DNA of 64,000 bases from contig JAEHOE010000002.1 in assembly GCA_016858145.1 (NCBI GenBank), forward strand, positions 3,224,001-3,288,000. The letters run 5' to 3'. Numbering within the stretch: position 1 is the first letter of the stretch; each line of letters begins with the position of its first letter. Below the pieces are notes generated by a model. It was given only the letters and a program-made list of their open reading frames with translations. It did not search any database and was not told where the DNA came from. A program made the translations under genes and the position numbers. Positions 10,801-22,408 of this stretch are shown piece by piece. This stretch comes from Edaphochlamys debaryana (lineage: Eukaryota; Chlorophyta; Chlorophyceae; Chlamydomonadales).

Positions 10801-13800
10801 CGTCAATCAGCTCGCATTTGCTCCCATTGAACGAAGCCTCTTGCATGCTTCCCTTCGCCCCAACTCAGGCACCGACGCTTCCACGTGGTATGTGGACAAG
10901 ATCCAGTTCGCCAACCGCCTGTGGGACAATGTCACGGCCATTGCGGAGTGGTACCAGGCCAACAACCGCACCACACCTGGGTTTGAGCCATGGCAGCCAA
11001 GTGAGGGCCCAGTGCACGTGGCCGTCGGTTAAGAATTGTATTTGCGCGCGGGGGACAGCAGCTAGCGCCAGCTAATAAACCGTTTCCTTTGAAGGCGGGG
11101 CGGTGGGCATCGCGGACCTGCATGGGGCTGCGTACGTGCGGCCCCATGCCGCTGAGTGAGACTGCGTGATTTGCAGGGTTTGCATGCTATATGTGCTCCC
11201 AGTGCCTCTTCAATCCAGACGTTGCGTAGCTTACCACCACCTGCTGCACTCGCTTGCCACCAAGTAAGCACGCCCGCCTCAATCGATGCACCCCATGCCC
11301 ACCTCCACAGCCGATGACGAGCTGAAGTTCAGCACCTTCTACCCGCGCGAGGGCCCGCCGTACCGCCCCGAAGGCGGCCGCCCCGGCCCCACCCAGTACG
11401 AGCCAGCCGGGAAGCGGTGAGACCAGCAGGGCGGGGCGGGACACGCGAGGCGGGGCAGGGGGCGGCGAGGGGCGGGGGTGGAGGGGCTCCAGGCCAGCTG
11501 CGGTCCGGCGGCACTGCGGAATCTTACCGCCGTACCGTTACTGACCGGCTGCTCGACAACCAGCTTGCGCCACCCGCATTCATTCTCTGTTTGGCTCCAA
11601 GCATGCAGGTACTCCGTCCGGGGCAAGCAGATCAACTGGGTAAGTGGAGGGAGGGCAGCGTGGGAGGGAGGGCTTCCTACTACTTCCAGTCGTCCTTAGG
11701 CTGGAATGCACTTTGCTGGCCTTGCTGTTCGCGTAACCTCGGCCCCGCCGTTTCCCCTTCCCGCTCATCCCACTTCGTAGATGGGGTGGCAGATCAACCT
11801 GGGTCTGCGGACCAGCTGTGGAATGCGGCTCTGGGATGTGCGCTTCAACGGCACACGCATTGCGTTTGAGATGAGCCTGCAGCAAGCTTCGGCAGGTACA
11901 TTTGTACGGCAGGCCGATGCATGCAAAGCGCACACAGCAGTTTTCTAACGAAGTTCGGTTTCGGCTTTCAGGGATTCAGGCTTCATGATAGGTTGAAGCG
12001 TGTCCCCTTGTCCTCCCGCAGCGTACGGTGGTGACGCCGCCTCAAGCCCATTCCAGGCACAGACCTTTTACTTTGACGATTCCTGGGGCATGGGCAGCTC
12101 ACACCTGCCGCTGGTTCCGGGCTCGGACTGCCCCGAAACGGCAACCTTCTTTGACTTCACGCACATGTGGGACACGCATGAGCCCCAGGTCAACCGCAAC
12201 AGCATGTGCGTCTTCGAATGGGACATGGGTGAGTAGTGACAATGGATGGGCAACGTAGATAGGCAGGAGCGCTACGTTTGTAAATCTGACAGCTCACAAG
12301 ACACGTACCTCACTCCAACAGGCATGCCCCTCCGCCGCCACCACCAGCACCACACCGACCCCAAGTGGATTGGCAGCATCAAGAGCTACGCCCTGGTGGT
12401 CCGCGCCATCAGCACAGTGTGAGTGCTGCACATGCATCGCGATTGGCGTAGAGGTGATGATGAGCTGCCGTGATGAAGCAAGGTCAGTAGTAGGAACGCG
12501 TTGGAGAAGAAGGTGCGGATTGTGGCTTTTAGGGCTGAGCCCCCACCGTGGAGTGTTGTTGCGAAAGACCGAGGGCTGTGTCTCGCACAAAGCAACCGTG
12601 CGGTGGCGCTCCGCGCAAAGTTTTGGGGGTCCCGGGGGCTGGGGGTCGACGTGGGGCGTCTGCGTGCGGGGCTTCGCGGGGGCAGAGGGACGAAATGTTA
12701 TGGAGCAACGCACAAACTTGCGATCACACCCAGCCCGCGATGCCACAAGCTACAATTGGCTTACCTCTACAGTGCATAGTTGAAAGCGGGAAAACTTAGC
12801 GACCCTGCGCGAACTCAACATGTTGGGCGGGAAGGTAGTCGCACAACCTTGCACCCATAGCCCGAGGAGCTATGCGGATACTCTTTTCGATAGATAACGT
12901 AAAGTTTGACGCCGATAGCTCTGCGCGCAGCTGTTGCGACCTCGCAAGATGTTACGTACGGTGACTTCGCCCGGACCGAGGGCGATGTTGCTAGTTGACC
13001 ATAATCAACTCATTTACGTCAAGTAATAACTACTTGAAACACTTTGTCGCCGTCGCGTCCAATGTTCAGCCCCCGAAGCTTCGCGCGGAGCCCGCCACGC
13101 GGCCCCACGTTTGCACCGTGCCTTTACGCATATTCGGCCGCCCATATATTTCAGGGCTAAGCCCATGTTTCCAGGTTTGGGGACACCCATCTGGCGATAA
13201 TCGTCACGAACAACATGGCTGACTCGTGGCCCACCCCTCCATTTATTGCTTCAGATACAACTATGATTACGCCTGGAGCTACACGGCGAGTAGCTTGAGG
13301 ACTGAAGCAAAGCGGTTTGGACTGATGGGGGCAGGGCACCCCCCCTTACCCCCTTGGCCTTATCCCCCTGTCCTGCTCGTTCCCATCATGACTTTCCCTT
13401 CAGTTCTATACCGATGGCACAATTGAGGTCAAGGTCCAGGCGTTTGGCTACGTGCAGGCAAGCCAAGAGATTATTGACGCGGCGCTGACTTAGAGTCCCC
13501 ATTAGGGTCGCCATACAGTAGTCCTCTATCTCCTCAGCACCACAACTCAATGCCCATTGACACGCAGTAGTCCACGCGCTTCGAGAACCCTGCATACGGC
13601 TACAAGATCTCCCCGGACGCCGGAGGCAGTGTGCACGGTGAGGAAGCCAGCTATGCCATACCTTGACAGCCACTTTGGTGCATATTCAAGAAGATGAACC
13701 CACCCATCCGCAGACCACGTGCTGCACTGGAAGCTGGATCTGGACATTGCGGGCCTTAACAACAGCGTCCAGAAGGACAAGATCGTGCCCGACGTGTTGC

Positions 13801-15289
13801 AGATGCCCTGGCACCCCTCTGTCTCGACGTTCTGGGGCAGGCGCATCGAACGAGAAATCTCGGAAACCGAGGACAACGCAACTACCTTCATCAACCCCGC
13901 CCACCCCACGTGAGCAAGCTTCCCCCCTAGCCCTGGTAGTCTTGGCGCTCTGTAACCTTACCTGTGCTGCATTCGTGAACAAGGGTTGCGTGCGCGCGCT
14001 CCCCCAACGAACCCCCAACGAATCCTCGCCACCGCAACCTTCCCCCCAACGAACAGATACACCATCATCATAAATGAGAACGAGAAGAACAAGTACGGCA
14101 CGCCCCGGGGGTATCGTAGTGAGTTGCTTCTTTGTACTTCATGCGCTGTACGGTGGGGCCGTACGTACTATTAGGCATGGGCGTGAAGTGGAGAAGACCC
14201 TCCTGCTGTGCATGTCTCGCTCAGGATCACCTGACTAAACGTACCTTTTGCCTTGTGCTGCGCTCATCATCAGTTGATCACCATGCGTACACGTACCCCC
14301 TGATCCCTGATGACGCCTGGATCATGCGTTCCGCATGTGAGTCTGGGTGTTCCTTGGCTGGGCTCCAGCACGCAGGATTCATTCACCCGGATTGCACCAG
14401 CAGGGGTCGTTGCTTGCTTGCCAGACATCGACCCTTGATGAATTGATCCACAGCTTTCATGAAGTACCACACCGCGGTGACCGCACGCAAGGACGAAGAG
14501 CTCTTCAGCCACACCATCTTTGACCAGGCCACACCCGCGGAGCCCGTGCTGCGTTTTGAGGACTACATCGATGGCGAATCGGTTCGCAACACGGCCCTGG
14601 TGGCATGGGTCTCCGCTGGCACGTGGTGCGTGCGTGCAGGGATGAAGCAGCAAGCATGGCACCCCGGAGCCCTACTTGATGACATGGGATAAGCTCGGGG
14701 GGTGCCCATGCATGGGGCTTGGCAGCAGGATGCCATCTACCCCTCAACCTCTGATCGCTCTGATAATCCTTTGCATGGACTCCGTCGCGTCGCAGGCACA
14801 TTCCTGTGGCCGAGGATGCGCCCAGCACGTGGGTCTGGGGTTGGCGCCAAGGATAGGAGCCGCTGTGCATTATGAGCTGCGCTACTTGCGCACAAGCATT
14901 GTAGATACTTGATTGGTCATGTGCTGTGTCTAACTTTTGTCTGGCGCATGCAGACCCTCAACCGGCGCGTCTGTTGGGTTCCTGCTGCGGCCCTACAACT
15001 ACTTTTCGGGTGAGCCACCACTCAATGAATGAAGCATGCCCCCTGCCTGCAACGCATGCTGCTTTAATCCAAGCTTCTTGCATACATGTCACAACCCTGC
15101 CTGCATTTCTTCCGCATGCGTGCAGAGGACGCCGCGCTGCACACGCGGGAGGTCAACCTTATGGAGCGGCCCGCGGACGATGCACCCGAGGGGCAGGCGC
15201 CCGTGGTGGTGGACACGGGCATGCAGCCGGTCAAGAGCTGTGTGGCGGAGGAGCCAATCACCCTGGCTGACGTGGCGGGGACTTTCTAG
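7875..15289 (+). CDS. Copper amine oxidase (TPQ-dependent), secreted
   Basis: Oxidises primary amines to aldehydes with release of ammonia and H2O2, using copper and a topaquinone made from its own Tyr. Twenty-four exons keep frame and give 792 aa: 7875-7964, 8064-8123, 8856-8952, 9066-9277, 9447-9559, 9821-9901, 10249-10315, 10598-10670, 10869-11000, 11311-11416, 11609-11639, 11781-11895, 12022-12228, 12322-12418, 13255-13285, 13404-13457, 13571-13637, 13714-13909, 14057-14118, 14274-14336, 14454-14625, 14796-14828, 14954-15009 and 15126-15289. Exon 1 encodes a signal peptide (RVLLLSALALIVLWVAPACA). Diagnostic motifs are HASPFDELSAAQL (N-terminal domain), TFYFDDSWGMG (catalytic Asp region), TVYNYDYAW (TPQ consensus NYDY), FYTDGTIEVKVQAFG, HTAVTARKDEEL, TWHIPVAED and GFLLRPYNYFS. 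Exons 1-2 are the least certain. A likely role is amine-nitrogen scavenging outside the cell or in a vacuole. Confidence 0.92.
12560..13105. mobile_element. Non-autonomous inverted-repeat element, copy A (in amine oxidase intron 14)
   Basis: About 550 bp inserted in the intron just before the TPQ exon. Imperfect inverted termini share the core gctccgcgc(a/g)aag(c/t)tt; the left copy is near 12609 and the right copy is the reverse complement near 13070-13090. The body is closely related to copies at 15.5-16.0 kb (inverted) and 49.4-49.9 kb (inverted). No ORF of its own is supported. This is the pattern of a MITE-like DNA transposon derivative. Outer borders are estimated and no target-site duplication was resolved. 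Confidence 0.7.
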
Positions 15290-15384
15290 GTAGGCAGGGG
15301 TGGGAAGATGGGGCGGTGGCGTACTCATAGATTAGGCTGGCACTGATTGCTCGACATTATTTGCAGAGTGAGTTCGTTGATAGT

Positions 15385-15389
15385 TGTAA
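15385..15389 (+). terminator. TGTAA poly(A) signal of the amine oxidase gene
   Basis: TGTAA, the usual chlorophyte polyadenylation signal, lies 96 nt after the amine oxidase stop on the coding strand. This supports both the gene end and the algal origin. Confidence 0.6.
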
Positions 15390-15527
15390 GTGCACGCACG
15401 CACCTGCTCAGGCGGTTTGGGGAGTAGTGAGGGGATGTGATGCTTGCCTAGTAGAATGCTCCTGCTGGAGCTTGAGTATCTGAGCTGGACAAGATGGGTG
15501 CCAGCTTCCTCGAAGCCGTCGAAGGGG

Positions 15528-15993
15528 CCGTGTGGCGCGCTCCGCGCGAAGCTTCGGGGGGACAGGGGCGGGGGGAGGATGGACGCCGGGCGAAACACAG
15601 TTCCACGGCGACCGGCGACAAAATGTTGCACAGTACTTCTACCTTAACGAATCTAAGTTGCTTAAGGTTAAACAGCAACATCGCGCTCGGTCCGGGCGAG
15701 TTTCAGTGAAAACGGCACCGCAACATACATCCTCGCATCAGCTGCGCAAAGCTGTCAGAAATACCTCGTTCTTAGCTTCAAAGTTTCAGCAGGTAACTTA
15801 TAAAAAGGATATCCGCATAGCGCCTCGGGCTATGGGTGCAAGGTTGTGCGACGACCTTCCCGCCCAACATGTTGAGTTCGCGCGGGGTCGATAAGTCTCC
15901 CCGCTTTCAACTGTAGTGTCATGAAAACTATAGCTTGTGGCATCGCGGGCTGGGCGTAAATCGCAAGTTTGTGCGCTGCTCCATAACACTCCA
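15528..15993. mobile_element. Inverted-repeat element, copy B (one end missing)
   Basis: Same family as copy A but in opposite orientation. It starts at the terminal core ctccgcgcgaagcttcgggg near 15541 and keeps the internal stretch with cgggctatgggtgcaaggtt (15828) and gtttgtgcgctgctccataa (15966). Homology stops at about 15993, so the second terminal repeat is absent. Copies A and C both have it. The break lies about 90 bp before a duplicated fragment of the rhomboid gene. Confidence 0.68.
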
Positions 15994-16084
15994 TCTTTCG
16001 TAGAAGTCCCCGCAGAACAGCAGAACAGCGTTCCTCATTGCCACAGCTCCAAGGCCCGCCCCCTCCCCACTCTATGGTTTCTGG

Positions 16085-16372
16085 AAGCGGAATGGGCGCC
16101 CTCTCGCCCCCTGGCCGCATGGCGGCGGTAGCTGCAGCGGCTGGGCACGCAGCGGGCGGGCAAGCGAGGGGGTGGGAGAGCGTGGTGGCAGCAGGGCGAG
16201 GAGGAGGGGGCCCTACCGCCGACGGCCGCGGCGGGTCCAGCGCTACCGTGGGGCGTGCAGGGTGGGGAAGGGGCAAGGTCAGGGGGGCCGGCGGGGGACC
16301 GGCGGGGGGCCGGCGGCAGGGTCAGGCAGCCGGGGGCCGGGAGGACTGGTCTAGGCCTTCAGCTGACTTGGT
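16085..16372 (+). pseudogene. Degraded duplicate of the rhomboid gene 3' end
   Basis: Nearly colinear with about 6730-7010, the last coding exon and 3' flank of the rhomboid gene. Shared stretches include gccgcggcgggtcc, gctaccgtggggcgtgcagg and gggaggactggtctagg with the stop codon, then caactgacttgg-like sequence. Several indels break the frame and no catalytic exon is present, so it cannot encode a protease. It sits beside the truncated end of element copy B, suggesting a rearrangement or transposon-linked duplication. Confidence 0.72.
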
Positions 16373-17611
16373 TGCATGTGTGACGGTCGCATGACACGGC
16401 GCACGTGGCTGGGGGGCTCGTATGCGCGCGTGCTGAAACGGCGGGGACTCGCTCGCGCCATGGGCTACGGCATGCTCGCTCACGGCATGCGCCAAGCCAC
16501 TCAAGGCCACCGTACGGTATGTTACATGGCGCAGATCCAACCCAAGCGAGCCGCTAGGGCCCAAATAGGTCCACGCTGAGGTCGGTCCAACCCATATGCT
16601 GGAGAGGCGGAGGCACGGTGAGGGCTCGCTCGACGGACAACTGCCACTTCTACGCACGGGGGAGTGGAGCGCGCGGCTGGTGCTGGCCCTCAAGCTGTGC
16701 TCGTTCCGTAGACCTGCTCTTCTGACGTCCTTTCCTTCATCACCCCAGCCAGCCACTCACGCGCTCCCCTACCTTACCCTGTTCGAGCTGGGGGCGGTGG
16801 TGCGCTCCGCAGAGGGTGGAGCAGTGGTTGCGGCAAGGCCCGTGCCTCCGCTTACAAATCCATGGTGACGGGGGACGTACGGCGGCGGGCGGCGGAGAGC
16901 CCAGTCAGAGCCACGCTGAGGGAAGCAAGGGAGGCCGCTTGGATCCGCCCAGTTGCGCGCACCCGCCGCTGGCCACGATGAACAGACACGGACAGAATCG
17001 TCCGACGGATGAAGCCTGGGTCCCTGAGCGGTTGCGGTAATGGGCCCGACAGCCGGGTGCTCGGGGGCCCGACAGCGCGCGGCTCGGTCCGTCCGCGACG
17101 TAGGCCAGCAGCCAACAGCTCGCTCCGCCGAGCGTGTGGACTCCGAATCTTGTCTCCTAAAACGCTCTGCGAACTTTGCGAATGCGAGAATCCTGCTGGT
17201 TCTCCAGACCTCTGCTCCAGACGTCAGGCCGCTCGAGACCGACGGTTCAAGCCGCGTTAGGCACGGCCGGGTACACCGTGGGCACCACTGACTGACCACC
17301 ATCGCTGCACCCGCGATGTACCGCGTCTCGCGTCGGCGAGATGAGTGCTCGAACGCCATAGCTATGATAGCATCGACACAAATGTATCTCAAATCAATGT
17401 ACCAATGCCGCTCTGGGTCGTCCGCGTGTGGCGGTTACGCCAGTCAGGTTACGGTTGGTTGTCCCGTAATGCCTGTCCGGACATCCCCCGCCGCAGGCTG
17501 AACCGTCGCAGTCCCAAAGGGTATTTAAGGGTTACGTGCCTGCACAGCAATCCCAAGCCACAGCTCACTTGCGCCACACACATACACGCACCCGCGCTCC
17601 GTGTCGACACC
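16373..17611. other. Intergenic region before the cell-wall glycoprotein gene
   Basis: About 1.2 kb with no exon chain or RNA gene I can support. The last 120 bases should hold the promoter and 5' UTR of the next gene. Confidence 0.4.
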
Positions 17612-20600
17612 ATGGCACGTCGTAGCGCCGCGGCATGGCACGCGGCTTGGCCGCTCGCAGTCTTGCTTTGCTCCGCGACGCTGGTCGCTCAGGCGTCAGC
17701 GTTCGGCTCTCGCGCGCTGCTGCAGAACTGCTTCACCTGCTCCCGGTTCACCGGCGGGGCCGGCACTACGTGGTCGCAGGGTTCGGGATGTCTGTCGGTC
17801 ACCTGCTCGGGCATCGACACAGCTGCTTCTACGCAGCTCATCACAATCAACATGGCAGAGTGCAAGGGGAGTAGCCTGTCGTGGGCTTGCTGTAGGGACA
17901 GAAGATGCTCCGCTATGGGCTGCAACTCTCCCGGCTACGTCGACCCCCTCACTCCCGCCTACACGTGCGACGAGGTCACCAGCGTAACCTACACCATTCC
18001 TCTGTCCATGACCGTCATTCCACTCCAGGCAAGTCTCTTCGCTCGGCGTCGGGCGGGCGACTGCCGGATTCGTTAACTGCCGGGCGTGCACGGTCGCCGG
18101 CTGTACCGGTATTGTGCTTCTTCTCCCCCCCGAGCCTCAGCGCTTCATTCACGCTTGACTCTGTCCCCCTCCGTCCCCCTCCCGCTCCTCATCGGCACCG
18201 CACAGATCCACGACGGCCAGATCACCGGCAACGTGCAGTCCTGCTCTGGCAACGGCCTCGGCGCCAACCAGTGCTGCGGTGGCAGTGGCGGGGCCTGCGC
18301 CAACGGAGCCACGGGCGTCTGCAGTATCACCCTTGACATCTCCTCCACCCCTGGCTGCCGCCCTCCGCCACCTCCGCCGCCCAGCCCCCCGCCCCCGCCG
18401 CCTAGCCCGCCGCCCCCGCCCCCGCCCAGCCCACCGCCTCCCCCTCCGCCTAGCCCGCCTCCCCCTCCGCCTCCCCCTCCCCCGCCTAGCCCGCCGCCGC
18501 CTCCCCCGCCCAGCCCTCCTCCCCCGCCCCCGCCCAGCCCACCGCCCCCTCCGCCTCCCCCTCCCCCGCCTAGCCCGCCGCCGCCTCCCCCGCCCAGCCC
18601 TCCTCCCCCGCCCCCGCCCAGCCCACCGCCCCCCTCCGCCTCCCCCCTCCCCCGCCTAGCCCCCCGCCTCCTCCCCCGCCCAGCCCACCTCCGCCGCCGC
18701 CGCCCAGCCCACCGCCCCCTCCTCCACCCAGCCCTCCGCCTCCCCCCCCACCCAGCCCCCCGCCCCCTCCTCCGCCCAGCCCCCCGCCCCCTCCTCCGCC
18801 CAGCCCGCCTCCCCCTCCCCCGCCTCCCCCGCCGAGCCCCCCGCCTCCTCCCCCGCCTCCCCCGCCCAGCCCTCCCCCTCCTCCGCCGCCCAGCCCCCCG
18901 CCTCCTCCGCCGCCGCCCCCGCCCAGCCCCCCGCCTCCTCCTCCCCCTAGCCCACCCCCGCCCAGCCCTCCCCCTCCTCCTCCGCCTAGCCCTCCCCCAC
19001 CTCCCCCGCCCAGCCCTCCCCCGCCTCCTCCGCCCAGCCCCCCGCCTCCCCCTCCCCCTAGCCCGCCCCCGCCCAGCCCTCCCCCTCCGCCTAGCCCGCC
19101 TCCCCCTCCGCCTCCCCCTCCCCCCGCCTAGCCCGCCGCCGCCTCCCCCGCCCAGCCCTCCCTCCTCCCCGCCCCCGCCCAGCCCACCGCCCCCTCCGCC
19201 TCCCCCTCCCCCGCCTAGCCCCGCCGCCGCCTCCCCCGCCCAGCCCTCCTCCCCCCGCCCCCGCCCAGCCCACCGCCCCCTCCGCCTCCCCCTCCCCCGC
19301 CTAGCCCCCCGCCTCCTCCCCCGCCCAGCCCACCTCCGCCGCCGCCGCCCAGCCCACCGCCCCCTCCTCCACCCAGCCCTCCGCCTCCCCCCCCACCCAG
19401 CCCCCCGCCCCCTCCTCCGCCCAGCCCCCCGCCCCCTCCTCCGCCCAGCCCGCCTCCCCCTCCCCCGCCTCCCCCGCCGAGCCCCCCGCCTCCTCCCCCG
19501 CCTCCCCCGCCCAGCCCTCCCCCTCCTCCGCCGCCCAGCCCCCCGCCTCCTCCGCCGCCGCCCCCGCCCAGCCCCCCGCCTCCTCCTCCCCCTAGCCCAC
19601 CCCCGCCCAGCCCTCCCCCTCCTCCTCCGCCTAGCCCTCCCCCACCTCCCCCGCCCAGCCCTCCCCCGCCTCCTCCGCCCAGCCCCCCGCCTCCCCCTCC
19701 CCCTAGCCCGCCCCCGCCCAGCCCTCCCCCTCCTCCTCCGCCCAGCCCTCCTCCGCCGCCTCCGCCCAGCCCTCCTCCGCCTCCCCCACCCAGCCCCCCG
19801 CCTCCTCCCCCGCCCAGCCCGCCCCCTCCTCCCCCACCCAGCCCGCCCCCTCCGAGCCCCCCACCTCCTCCACCTCCCAGCCCGCCGCCGCCCAGCCCTC
19901 CCCCGCCTCTTCCTCCCCGCCCTCCCCCAACCACCCCTGTTGGGGACAACGGCGCCTCGCCCCCCTCCCGGCCCCCCCCTCGCCCCTCCCCGCGCCCCAA
20001 CCCTCCTCCCCGCCCTTCCCCGATTGCAGTCTGCAACGACACCGCCTGGGCGATGTCTAAGTACCCGGGGTACTACTACTACGGCTGGTGAGGCAGGGCT
20101 GTGTGCGGTCTAACAGGTCGTCAGGAGTTTAAGGGAAACCCCCCGGGTGCAACGTCTCAATCGATCCACACAGGGCTTCCCCCGCCCCGCCCTGACCGTG
20201 CCTCTCTCCTGTTCTTCTTATCTTCCCGGCCCCAGGAGCACGGAATGGATCTCTGACCTCTCCTCGACCAACAGCAACAACTGGGGTACCGTGTTCAAGG
20301 TCGGGACGCCCTCATGGGTAAGCTACCGGCGGTATTCCACGCACCAAGCGCGCGCGTGAGGCGGGGTGCCCGCCGGCTGCAAGGGAGCCTTGCCATGCTG
20401 TCTGTAGGTCTCCCGTGGATGGGTTGCAGACCCAGGGCCACGGGTTAAGCGCGGCAACACATGTCGTGACCCTGACCCCGACCCTGACCCGATCTATGCT
20501 CCCGCCCTTCCACCCCATCCTCGCTCATCCCCATTTCCTAATCAGACTGGACAGACCGTCACGACGCCTTCGAGCTATGCCTACATGTGCTCCGGCTGCG

Positions 20601-21384
20601 CTCAGAACTCGGCGTATCGGGGGGCTTTGGTGGGCGACGTATCGATCTCTGTGTGAGTGCATGCGGGGGAGAGGGAGAAGGATGGGCCCGGGTCGGGGCG
20701 TTTTGGTGCGTGATGAGCAGGGAGCGGGCGTGGGATGTAGGAGGGGGCCGACGAGCGACAAGCGGCATGCACTGCACATACAGAGCTGCGGCGGCGGGGG
20801 GCCATGCGCCACTCTGCCAGAGACTGACGTCTGACTGAAGCCCTCCAACCCTCCAACCTACCGGCCTATCCTCCGCAGCACGCGCACCTCCCTGGGCTTT
20901 ACGGCCTCCATCACAGTCAGCAACGTGCCCTCGGGCTACTCGGTGTACGATGTCAACATGTACCTAGGATACTCCTACCCAAGCAACGCGCCGGGTAAGC
21001 TTTTGGACGAAGATGCGGTGCGATGCGCGCTGTTGCCTTCCCCGCCTTCCCAGCCTTCGGGCTTGACATGCATGCGAGGCAACGCCCTGAGGCAGAGGCA
21101 GCAGAGCGTACTACCCCCAACCTTCTGTTCCGCGCCTTACATGCCCTCTCCCCGCCACTCCATTCCCCGCCGGGCCCCGGCCCCGCCCTTCAGGCCTCTG
21201 GAAGCCCAAGCCCACCACCACGACCCTGCCTCCGGGCTCCAGCTGGTTCAAGGCCAGCTCCTCCGCGGCCCTCCCCTTCAGCAACGGCTACTATGACGGC
21301 TGCACGCTCTACGTAGCGCTGCACTACGTGTCCAGCCGGCCGTGCACGCTGCAGCAGACGCCGTGCACCGCCGGCCGTCGGTAG
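17612..21384 (+). CDS. Secreted hydroxyproline-rich extracellular matrix glycoprotein with SPPPPPP rod
   Basis: Structural cell-wall or matrix protein. Exons: 17612-18028, 18206-20087, 20236-20317, 20546-20652, 20879-20994 and 21194-21384, about 931 aa. It starts with a signal peptide (AWPLAVLLCSATLVAQASAF). A Cys-rich head of about 170 aa follows (CFTCSRF, CLSVTCSG, WACCRDRRC, NQCCGGSGGAC), then a rod of about 500 aa of S-P(3-8) repeats expected to be hydroxylated and glycosylated. The C-terminal globular domain of about 190 aa is rich in Ser, Thr, Tyr and Trp (YPGYYYYGW, STEWISDLSS, MCSGCAQN). The domain plan (head, PPP rod, tail) is that of pherophorin-like proteins, but neither globular domain looks like the classical pherophorin domain, so I do not assign that name. 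The rod exon is one base short of, or two over, a consistent frame, probably from sequencing indels in the repeat. Intron 1 uses a GC donor. Confidence 0.8.
18357..19920. repeat. Pro-codon repeat with internal 645-bp tandem duplication
   Basis: Low-complexity SPP-coding repeat. A block beginning near 18460 recurs 645 bases (215 codons) downstream; for example 18681 and 19326 start the same run, and near-perfect identity continues for over 400 bp. Single-base differences between the copies (near 18631, 19125, 19165, 19220 and 19250) shift the reading frame. Confidence 0.85.
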
Positions 21385-22408
21385 GGCTTGGTTAGATTCT
21401 TGGACTGGGGGTGCGGGGACAGCGAGGCTAGCTTTCTCCCCTGCCGAGGGCTGTCATCTTTCTCGACGTTTTTATCTTCGGAGGTTGTCGTATAACATAT
21501 ATATGAATAGTTCGTAGATACCTCTTGGTTGCCGTACTCGGTCAGCCTGGGCGGAACAGGGCGGGTCGGCGGGAAACGGGCCTTGGACAAGGTCCCGCCC
21601 CGCCCCAAGCCCCCAACGGGTCAGGGGAGCTGCTGACATTGTACGGATCCTTGTGCATATGACTTGGTCTTACAGCAGGACTGACTGTATAGAGGACATG
21701 AGTGAGCGAGAGCCAGTGCTGGCGAAACGCGAGAGCCAGAGTGCGCAGAGTGGTAGGTGGCTTGTGCAGGGCCTTGCTTACGGCGGCCTAGGCGGCCCCC
21801 GACGGGGCCAACAGGGCCAGGCGGGGCCCAGCTGCCCCCCCCAGTTACCAATAATAAGTTACCGTGCAAGCCCAGTCTCTGCGATGGCCCCAACATATAG
21901 CGCTGTTGCAACGAGCGTGTCGTCATGCCGGCTCATGCTCCCCCAGCCTTTTGCCAGCTGGTCGCTGCACCCCTCCCCTGCGCTTCGCTTCGTTGATGTC
22001 TTCTAACCCCTCCCCTGCTGTCTCGCCTCTCCTTCTGTGATTCAGCAGTCCGCCTAGCGTGCCCTACAACCCCTGCCCTACAACCCTCGCCACCCTCAAG
22101 CTAGTGACATCGCGGGCTGGGCGGTTCTGCCACGCACCTGAGCCTATCTAGCCAAGATGCCGGGGCGCAGCAGCATCCTCGAGTGCATGCCACAGCCCGG
22201 AGTTCATGCCACAGCCCGGAAAACATAAGGGAAGAATGGAATGCCGAGAGAGGCCCGGTGCGGTTGCAAGGAGGACTCCAGGTCGCAGTGGCAGCGGCAC
22301 GCGGCAGCGGCGGCAGCCCCCGGCGGGCGCCCGGCAGGTTCGCCAATGCAAAGGTTCCGAAAGGCCACATAAAACGCGGCCGTGACACCCACCCCCGGCC
22401 TCGGCCCT
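21385..22408. other. Convergent 3' intergenic region
   Basis: About 1 kb between the 3' ends of the glycoprotein (plus) and NEPRO-like (minus) genes. No coding exon is supported. A TGTAA on the minus strand near 21670 could be a distant poly(A) signal for the NEPRO-like gene. Confidence 0.4.

Noticed and set aside
16380..17540. Short frames between the rhomboid-tail copy and the wall glycoprotein gene
   Set aside because: No conserved motif, no phase-consistent exon chain and no signal or transit peptide.
19215..20042. Minus-strand Gly-rich protein (LGGGGGGG repeats)
   Set aside because: Antisense shadow of the SPPPP-coding rod.
17612..21384. Naming the wall glycoprotein a pherophorin
   Set aside because: Only the rod and overall plan match; the globular domains do not show the pherophorin cysteine pattern by eye.
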